Origin: Bacillota bacterium | GTDB taxonomy: Bacteria > Bacillota > Clostridia > Peptostreptococcales > Anaerovoracaceae | Assembly (NCBI GenBank): GCA_029219125.1 | Contig: JAQXSU010000081.1 | Location: forward strand, 1-10,908 | Length of the DNA stretch: 10,908 nucleotides | Direction: 5' to 3' | Shown here: positions 6,497-10,908 of the stretch, piece after piece | Numbering within the stretch: the first letter of the stretch is position 1 | Layout: every line of letters starts with the position of its first letter | Program-made: the position numbers and the translations under genes | Notes under the pieces: model-generated | Seen by the model: only the letters and a program-made list of their open reading frames with translations | What the model was told of the DNA's origin: nothing | Database searches by the model: none

Positions 6497-7585
6497 ATGT
6501 ATCCAAGACTGGTTGTTGACATCAACAAGCTGAGATCCAACCTGGACGCTGTGGCAGCCATCACCAAAGACCAGGGCGGCTGCTCCCTGATGATTGTGAC
6601 CAAGGGACTGTGCGCTGACCCGGAAATGGCAAAAATGGTGGCAGAGCATCCTGCAGTAAACTATATGGCAGACTCCCGGGTTGCCAACATTAAGACTTAT
6701 GCGGACATGGCCCGCGCCAACGGAAAAATGACCACCCTTCTGCGGATTCCGATGCATGCGGAAGTGGAAGATGTGGTGAAATACGTAGACCTGAGCTTCA
6801 ACTCGGAGCTTTCCACCATCCGTCTCCTGAATGAAGCGGCAGGACGTCAGGGCGTGAAGCATAATGTACTGCTGATGATCGACCTGGGCGATCTGCGGGA
6901 AGGCATCTTCTATCAGAATGAAGACCAGATCTTTGCGGCAGTGGAAGAGATTCTTTCCATGGAGAATATCACCCTCTACGGCGTGGGCGTAAACCTGACC
7001 TGCTACGGCGCCATCATTCCGAAAAACGACAACCTGTCCAACCTGGTGGCCATCGCCCGGAAGATTGAGGACAAATTCGGCATCCAGCTGCAGATGGTAT
7101 CCGGCGGCAACTCCAGCTCCATCTATCTGATCGGAAAGGGCGAACTTCCGGAAGGCATCAACAATCTACGCTTGGGCGAATCCTTCCTGCTGGGAAATGA
7201 TACTGCCTACGGCGAAAAACTGCCTGGCACCGTCAGCGACACTCTGATTCTGGAAGCGCAGATCGTGGAACTGAAGGAAAAACCGTCCCTGCCAATCGGC
7301 GAAGTTGGTGTGGACGCCTTCGGGCAGAAGCCGTACTATGAAGACCGCGGCATCATCAAGCGGGCAATCATCGCCATCGGCAAGCAGGATACCGACATCG
7401 ACAGCATGGAGCCGCTGGATGAAAAAATCGACATCCTGGGCGGAAGCTCCGACCACATCATCCTGGATGTCACGAAATCCGACAAAGCATATCAGGTGGG
7501 CGATGTGGTACAGTTCGTCCTGGGGTACGGCGGCATGCTGAAGACTGCCACCAGCCCGTATGTGGAAAAGGTGTACAACAAGTAA
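6497..7585 (+). CDS. orr: Ornithine racemase (PLP-dependent, alanine racemase-like fold)
   Basis: A 362-residue fold-type III PLP enzyme that interconverts L- and D-ornithine, supplying the D-ornithine used by OraSE; cytoplasmic. The N-terminus MYPRLVVDINKLRSNL is typical, and the PLP lysine is expected at K36 in MIVTKGLCADPE. Later conserved parts are GVGVNLTCYG, VSGGNSSSIYLI and LRLGESFLLGNDT, the cofactor phosphate-binding and active-site segments of this family. The length matches alanine racemase-like ornithine racemases. Two ATGs are possible: 6491 is only 2 nt after GGAGG, while 6497 is 8 nt after it and gives the family-like MYP start, so 6497 is chosen. It follows the reactivase by 60 nt without a terminator, so the two are probably cotranscribed. 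Other amino-acid racemase specificity cannot be excluded from sequence, but the neighbours argue for ornithine. Confidence 0.9.
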   Translation: MYPRLVVDINKLRSNLDAVAAITKDQGGCSLMIVTKGLCADPEMAKMVAEHPAVNYMADSRVANIKTYADMARANGKMTTLLRIPMHAEVEDVVKYVDLSFNSELSTIRLLNEAAGRQGVKHNVLLMIDLGDLREGIFYQNEDQIFAAVEEILSMENITLYGVGVNLTCYGAIIPKNDNLSNLVAIARKIEDKFGIQLQMVSGGNSSSIYLIGKGELPEGINNLRLGESFLLGNDTAYGEKLPGTVSDTLILEAQIVELKEKPSLPIGEVGVDAFGQKPYYEDRGIIKRAIIAIGKQDTDIDSMEPLDEKIDILGGSSDHIILDVTKSDKAYQVGDVVQFVLGYGGMLKTATSPYVEKVYNK

Positions 7586-7617
7586 CCCTGCTTCACTTTG
7601 CAAAATATACAGTCCCG

Positions 7618-7644
7618 GCGCCGGATTCACGTCTGGCGCTTTTT
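7618..7644 (+). terminator. Intrinsic terminator after orr
   Basis: GCGCCGG and CTGGCGC form a 7-bp stem (one G.U pair) with an 8-nt loop, followed directly by five T. It lies 33 nt after the orr stop and marks the end of the ornithine transcription unit. Confidence 0.8.
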
Positions 7645-7650
7645 GCTTGC

Positions 7651-7688
7651 ATTCTGTCAAACTTCTGAAATTGACAGGCTGACAGAAT
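7651..7688. repeat. Overlapping inverted and direct TGACAG repeats upstream of the PII-like gene
   Basis: The left arm ATTCTGTCAA (7651-7660) can pair with either of two right arms: TTGACAG (7671-7677) or TGACAGAAT (7680-7688). TGACAG thus occurs twice in direct orientation 8 bp apart and once inverted. The group lies between the orr terminator and the -35 box of the next promoter, about 20-55 bp upstream of it, where an activator or repressor could bind. A second hairpin helping termination is the alternative. Confidence 0.4.
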
Positions 7689-7708
7689 CTGAAGATTTGG
7701 TGAAGTCG

Positions 7709-7737
7709 TTGACCCGGGAAGAAATCTTCGGTATAAT
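7709..7737 (+). promoter_or_regulatory. Sigma-70-type promoter of the PII-like gene, with a flanking dyad
   Basis: TTGACC and TATAAT (5/6 and 6/6 consensus matches) are separated by exactly 17 bp; the start is expected near 7744. A perfect 8-bp inverted repeat, GAAGATTT (7691-7698) and AAATCTTC (7722-7729), brackets the -35 box with one arm inside the spacer, a position suited to a repressor. The gene therefore seems to be transcribed separately from the sigma-54 ornithine operon. Confidence 0.8.
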
Positions 7738-7807
7738 TTAACTAAGTAAAGCAATCATAAAGGAGATGACAAGGGTAAGGGTATAAAAGTAAAAAAGGAG
7801 GGATATG

Positions 7808-8500
7808 ATGGAAAGAAGCATAGAGTCCATGCTGGGCAGTGCAGAAACCAGGAAGGACCTGCGGGTGCTGGTCACCATTGTGACACCGGTCATCGCTGCA
7901 GTGGCCGCACATGTTTTTGCGGAGTGTGAAGTGCCCATTCTTTACGACATAGAAGGTGAGGGGACCGCGTCGAAAGAATGGATGCAGCTTCTGCGGCTTG
8001 GCAGTTCGGAAAAAAAGATTTTGATCAGTGTGCTGCCAAAAGAGCAGGCCTACGAGATGTCGGAGAAGCTGGGACGGTGTTTGCCGCTGAAAAAAGCGGG
8101 CACGGGGATCGTGTTCACCATGCCACTAGACGGCATGCACGATTACAGTCAGACGCAGAAGGATGACGCGGGACACCAGCCGGAAAAAATGGAGTACTCC
8201 ATGGTGGCTGTCATCGCAAAGAAAGGCAGCAGCGAAGAAGTCATGGACGCAGCCAGAACGGTAGGTGCTTCCGGTGGAACTGTAGTCCATGCCAGCAAAA
8301 TTACCAGCGAAAAGATTCTGAACCTGTGGGGACTGTCTGAACAGGGAGACAAAGAGATTATTCTGATTCTGTCTACCGCAGAGAAGAAATCAGGTCTGAT
8401 GAGTGCAATCGAAGACCGCTGCGGAAAGACGGAAGCACAGGCTAAGACGTTTGCCAGTCCGGTGGATCGGGTGGAAGGACTGGATTATTATCTGAACTGA
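7808..8500 (+). CDS. PII-like signalling protein with two PII-like halves
   Basis: A 230-residue protein with two halves of similar design. The first (about 15-105) has LRVLVTIV, then KKILISVLPKEQAYEMSEKL and GTGIVFTMPLDGM. The second (128-230) has MVAVIAKKGSSEEVMDAARTVG, GASGGTVVHASK (153-164), then KEIILILSTAEKKSGLMSAI. The beta-alpha-beta order and the GGT-hairpin segment resemble clostridial proteins annotated as P-II family regulators; true GlnB proteins are about 112 residues and have a T-loop with a modifiable Tyr, which I do not see. Such proteins usually bind nucleotides or small ligands and control a partner; the partner here is unknown. ATG 7808 lies 6 nt after AGGAGG, and the overlapping ATG at 7805 would be only 3 nt away. 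The gene has its own sigma-70 promoter, and no transporter or enzyme is adjacent to suggest a target. Confidence 0.7.
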   Translation: MERSIESMLGSAETRKDLRVLVTIVTPVIAAVAAHVFAECEVPILYDIEGEGTASKEWMQLLRLGSSEKKILISVLPKEQAYEMSEKLGRCLPLKKAGTGIVFTMPLDGMHDYSQTQKDDAGHQPEKMEYSMVAVIAKKGSSEEVMDAARTVGASGGTVVHASKITSEKILNLWGLSEQGDKEIILILSTAEKKSGLMSAIEDRCGKTEAQAKTFASPVDRVEGLDYYLN

Positions 8501-8510
8501 AAATTGTATC

Positions 8511-8552
8511 AAAAAATGGTGTAACCACGAAATGGATACACCATTTTATTTT
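8511..8552. terminator. Bidirectional terminator between convergent genes
   Basis: AAAATGGTGTA (8513-8523) and TACACCATTTT (8537-8547) form a perfect 11-bp stem with a 13-nt loop, flanked by an A run on the left and a T-rich stretch on the right. It lies between the stop of the PII-like gene and the stop of the opposite-strand activator gene and can serve both. Confidence 0.85.
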
Positions 8553-8569
8553 CGCATCTTATGAGCGGA

Positions 8570-10612
8570 TTAAATTGTTGGAGGCTGGACGGATAAGGCA
8601 TTGAGAGCAGCCAGACCTGCCGGCGTGATACGGCAGCCGGAACGGCCTCTGGAAATTGTGATAAGTCCCCGTGAGTCCAGTTCGGAGAGAATTTGTCTGA
8701 GATTTCCTTCGCTCATGCGGATGCCCATGTCACGAAGCTGCTGCAAAAGTGCAGTCCTGCCGATTCCATGGAAAGGTTCGGAGCCTTCATAAATCAAATT
8801 CAGAACCTGATCTGACAGGGAAGAAAAACTGGAAGCCACAAATTTTGACTGCATCGCAGATGCGGATGAGCGATGATCCGAGAAATCGGATTCCATCAAA
8901 TATGCAGGGAACGAGCCCAACGTCTTGTAGTATGTAGCCACATTTTCCAGCTGACGGACGTTTCCCGGCCAGTTGTATTTCGTCAGCTGCATTTTCCTGC
9001 TTTCAGACAGTTCGTCGTATTTTTTTCCCAGAAAGCGTTCCAGCAAAGGAAGAATATCTTCTCGTCTCTGGCGAAGCGGCAAAATATCAATTGGGATAAC
9101 ATTGAGGCGGTAGAACAGATCCTCACGAAAAAGACCGTTTTTTACCCGTTCTTCCAGGTTTCGGTTGGTTGCTGCAATGATACGGACATCAACATTTATG
9201 ATCTGGTCACTTCCGATTCGCATCACCTGCTTTTCCTGCAGAACACGAAGAAGCTGAGACTGCAGATTCGGAGAAATATCTCCGATCTCGTCCAAAAACA
9301 GTGTACCCAGATGTGCCTGTTCAAAAAGACCCGCCCGGCCTTTTTTATGTGCGCCGGTAAAAGCACCTTCCTCGTAGCCGAAGAGTTGACTTTCCAGAAG
9401 TGATTCCGGAAGGGCAGCACAGTTGATTGCCACAAACGCAGCGTTCTTTCGCGAAGAATAGTTGTGGATGGACTGTGCCATAAGCTCTTTGCCAACACCG
9501 CTTTCACCGCGGATAAGAATCGTGTAGTCTGTGGCGGCAACCTGCTTAGCCATGCTGATGCAGGAGGACATGGCAGGTGAAAGATGAACGATATCCTGAA
9601 AATGGTGAGGCGCATACATGCCTTTCTTTCTTAATTGTGTGGTCAGTTCGCTTTCAATCTGGCGCAGATTGGTCTCACTCTGCAGCGTCAGACAATAACC
9701 CATCAGCTGATCCATCAGCTTCAATGGGGTTTTTTGCAGAAGGAACTGCTCTCCGAAGAGATCAATCAGCGTGCTGTCGTCACTACCCCGCAGAAGCTTT
9801 ATAATATTTTCACTTATGCAGTTGGCCAGAGGACCGCTGCTATACTTTTTAATATTGAACAGCAGATTTGCTTTTTCGTTAAAATAGACCATGTTATAGT
9901 CATAATCCACAACCAGTATGGCACTTTCGGAGTCTGCTATAACCAGATCCAGCATCTGGCTCTTCAGATAGTTATACAGGTAATTGTTGTGGAAACCCAG
10001 GTTTGGCTGTGCGATGGAATTCAGGTGCCGGATCAGATTGAAGTGCAGCAGGTTGGTATCCAGCTGGAGCAAGTCTACCAGCTTCAGCATGGTCGAAAAA
10101 CTGATGACCCGGTACTGAATGTCGATAACTTTTTCGATGTATGGCGGGACCCAATCCGGCTCATTGGTCGTTACGGCATAGTGGATATTCCGATAGATGC
10201 CAGAGGGCTCTTTATCCGGATCCATTGGAATCAGATTCAGGTGGTTGAATCCCAGTTCATATAGTTCGTATACCGTACTCATGGTACTGACCGGTGCGTC
10301 ATTTACCACCAGGACATCACTTCCGGACGGGATATCCACCATCTGAGAAATACCTTGCTTCAGAATACTGCGCTCCATGAGTATAATTTTCTTAAAATCG
10401 CTGATATAGTCTCGCAGCGGTGCCAGAAGGGTTTCCCTGGACACAAGGTATGCATCTCCTTCCAGGACAGTCTTCTTTTCCTGCAGATCCTTTAAAGAAC
10501 AGTTTCGTATCTGAATATAATCCCCGAAGATTTCCTTCAGTGTTTCATAATTGTGGGCGACAGCCGGCGAGTCCGGGCTGAATTCTTTATAAATTACACA
10601 AACAGTTTTCAT
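8570..10612 (-). CDS. Sigma-54-dependent activator with novel N-terminal sensor and winged-helix C-terminus
   Basis: A 680-residue enhancer-binding protein. Residues 1-175 form an alpha/beta region I cannot assign firmly (KTVCVIYKEF, DVLVVNDAPV), loosely like the receptor domain of PrpR-type regulators. Residues about 222-320 look like a PAS domain (SAILVVDYDYNMVYFNEKAN). The AAA+ module is complete: Walker A GESGVGKE (369-376), GAFTGA (416-421), Walker B LFLDE (438-442) and WPGNVRQLEN (548-557), so it should contact sigma-54 and hydrolyse ATP. The last 84 residues are not Fis-like; they read as a winged helix (LLQQLRDMGIRMSEGNLRQI, LDSRGLITISRGRSGCRIT). The start at 10612 has AAGGAGA at a good distance (6 nt) and begins directly with the first beta strand; an upstream ATG at 10681 would overlap the -35 box. 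It is divergent from a gene with a -24/-12 promoter, its likely target. The inducer is unknown. Confidence 0.92.
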   Translation of the reverse strand: MKTVCVIYKEFSPDSPAVAHNYETLKEIFGDYIQIRNCSLKDLQEKKTVLEGDAYLVSRETLLAPLRDYISDFKKIILMERSILKQGISQMVDIPSGSDVLVVNDAPVSTMSTVYELYELGFNHLNLIPMDPDKEPSGIYRNIHYAVTTNEPDWVPPYIEKVIDIQYRVISFSTMLKLVDLLQLDTNLLHFNLIRHLNSIAQPNLGFHNNYLYNYLKSQMLDLVIADSESAILVVDYDYNMVYFNEKANLLFNIKKYSSGPLANCISENIIKLLRGSDDSTLIDLFGEQFLLQKTPLKLMDQLMGYCLTLQSETNLRQIESELTTQLRKKGMYAPHHFQDIVHLSPAMSSCISMAKQVAATDYTILIRGESGVGKELMAQSIHNYSSRKNAAFVAINCAALPESLLESQLFGYEEGAFTGAHKKGRAGLFEQAHLGTLFLDEIGDISPNLQSQLLRVLQEKQVMRIGSDQIINVDVRIIAATNRNLEERVKNGLFREDLFYRLNVIPIDILPLRQRREDILPLLERFLGKKYDELSESRKMQLTKYNWPGNVRQLENVATYYKTLGSFPAYLMESDFSDHRSSASAMQSKFVASSFSSLSDQVLNLIYEGSEPFHGIGRTALLQQLRDMGIRMSEGNLRQILSELDSRGLITISRGRSGCRITPAGLAALNALSVQPPTI

Positions 10613-10652
10613 CCAAATTCTCCTTGCGAAACTGACATTGACAGATAAAACC

Positions 10653-10681
10653 ATTATAACAAGACCAACGGAATAAATCAA
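10653..10681 (-). promoter_or_regulatory. Sigma-70-type promoter of the activator gene (minus strand)
   Basis: Read on the minus strand, TTGATT (10681-10676) and TATAAT (10658-10653) are 17 bp apart. The start would be near 10646, giving a leader of about 34 nt before the ATG at 10612. The 24-bp palindrome lies only 4 bp upstream of the -35 box, so its occupation could also affect this promoter. Confidence 0.7.
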
Positions 10682-10740
10682 TAAATCGGATTAAATAGAT
10701 TAAATCCGAATGAAGAAAAAATAAATGTGCCAATAAATGT
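10672..10740. repeat. Four AATAAAT repeats in two pairs around the palindrome
   Basis: AATAAATC occurs at 10672 and 10680 (8-bp period) and AATAAATGT at 10720 and 10732 (12-bp period). The pairs lie on either side of the 24-bp palindrome in the divergent control region. They may be protein-binding half sites or simply AT-rich bendable DNA. Confidence 0.45.
10686..10709. promoter_or_regulatory. 24-bp near-perfect palindrome, candidate enhancer of the divergent activator
   Basis: The left half TCGGATTaAAT and right half ATTaAATCCGA are separated by AG; 20 of 24 positions are symmetric, with perfect 7-bp outer arms. It is centred about 100 bp upstream of the predicted start of the right-hand -24/-12 promoter, the classic distance for an enhancer-binding protein. 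Binding by the divergently encoded winged-helix activator is inference. Confidence 0.6.
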
Positions 10741-10772
10741 TGAAAAAAGCAGATTCCGGGTAAAATTACGGT

Positions 10773-10788
10773 TGGCATGCAAATTGCG
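10773..10788 (+). promoter_or_regulatory. Sigma-54 (-24/-12) promoter of the truncated right-end gene
   Basis: TTGGCATGCAAATTGC has the GG (10774-10775) and GC (10786-10787) elements with exactly 10 nt between them and close to consensus flanks. The start is expected near 10799, about 30 nt before the next start codon. The divergent sigma-54 activator and the palindrome upstream support it strongly. Confidence 0.87.
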
Positions 10789-10831
10789 TCGGTAAATCAT
10801 GTAAAACCAATTGGAAGGGAAACTGGTTGTG

Positions 10832-10908
10832 ATGAAAAAGCAGATATCAATCGATATACAAAAAATTCAAAGAGAGCTGGATTACTGGAAAGCACCCGGC
10901 ATGACAGT
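10832..10908 (+). CDS. 5' end of a sigma-54-controlled gene, possibly a class C beta-lactamase-like serine hydrolase
   Basis: Only 25 full codons are visible before the window ends. The start may be ATG 10832 or the in-frame GTG at 10829; GGAAGG (10813-10818) is 13 and 10 nt upstream, respectively. The N-terminus has an amphipathic helix (IDIQKIQRELDYW) followed by KAPGMTV. This resembles the opening of serine hydrolases of the beta-lactamase/D-aminopeptidase superfamily, in which a helix leads into a W-x-x-PG-hydrophobic strand. The match is short, so the family call is weak; the existence of the gene is well supported by the -24/-12 promoter. No signal peptide is visible. Confidence 0.5.
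   Translation, partial: MKKQISIDIQKIQRELDYWKAPGMT

Noticed and set aside
5600..6862. 420-codon minus-strand frame spanning the reactivase/orr junction
   Set aside because: It is antisense to two well-supported genes, its composition (many His, Phe, Cys, Gln) is that of a shadow frame, and it has no plausible ribosome binding site or family motif.
7634..7649. TGGCGCTTTTTGCTTGC as a -24/-12 promoter before the PII-like gene
   Set aside because: The GG to GC spacing is 8 or 12 nt instead of 10, and the sequence is the right arm and T tract of the orr terminator.
7766..7786. Short leader peptide frame (ATG ACA AGG GTA AGG GTA TAA) in the PII-like gene leader
   Set aside because: The AAGGAG sequence touches the ATG with no spacing, so initiation is unlikely, and there is no attenuator structure after it.
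9635..10264. 209-codon plus-strand frame inside the second activator gene
   Set aside because: It lies opposite the PAS and N-terminal regions of a gene with clear domain structure; the protein is Gln/Ile/Val-rich with no motif.
1..10908. CRISPR arrays, tRNA or rRNA genes, insertion sequences, phage genes
   Set aside because: I found no spaced direct repeats of CRISPR length, no tRNA-like cloverleaf, no transposase or integrase motifs and no terminal inverted repeats with target duplications.

Overview
The window reads as a catabolic gene cluster from an anaerobic, amino-acid-fermenting member of the Clostridia (Bacillota). The basis is a nearly complete set of genes for oxidative (Stickland-type) ornithine degradation, two bacterial enhancer-binding proteins of the sigma-54 class, two excellent -24/-12 promoters, strong AGGAGG-type ribosome binding sites and a moderate base composition (close to half G+C by eye). 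I cannot name the species; an Anaerovoracaceae/Peptostreptococcaceae-like amino-acid fermenter is only a guess.

Left part (1-661): the 3' end of a sigma-54-dependent activator (end of the AAA+ module plus a Fis-type helix-turn-helix) is followed at once by a 37-nt perfect inverted repeat that can terminate in both directions. An upstream region of about 300 nt then holds a perfect 15-bp palindrome and a textbook -24/-12 promoter (568-583) aimed at ord.

Central part (662-7585), all on the + strand: ord (2,4-diaminopentanoate dehydrogenase), oraS and oraE (small and large subunits of the B12/PLP-dependent D-ornithine 4,5-aminomutase), a MutL/GlmL-family ASKHA ATPase that probably reactivates the aminomutase, and orr (PLP-dependent ornithine racemase). 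Together they run L-ornithine -> D-ornithine (Orr) -> 2,4-diaminopentanoate (OraSE) -> 2-amino-4-oxopentanoate (Ord). The last step, 2-amino-4-ketopentanoate thiolase (ortA/ortB), is not in the window; a structured 181-nt gap lies between ord and oraS, where I recall ortAB sitting in related clusters. An intrinsic terminator after oraE and a shift in arginine codon use suggest that the enzymes are made in larger amounts than the reactivase and racemase.

Right part (7586-10908): after a terminator comes a gene for a protein with two PII-like halves, with its own near-consensus sigma-70 promoter surrounded by repeats. A bidirectional terminator separates it from a convergent gene for a second sigma-54 activator. 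This one has an unusual N-terminal sensing region, a PAS-like segment, an intact AAA+ module and a winged-helix-like C-terminus in place of the Fis helix-turn-helix. Its 5' region is a divergent control region with a sigma-70 promoter for the regulator, a 24-bp palindrome that could be its enhancer, paired AATAAAT repeats, and a -24/-12 promoter for a gene cut off by the window edge. The visible N-terminus of that gene resembles serine hydrolases of the class C beta-lactamase family.
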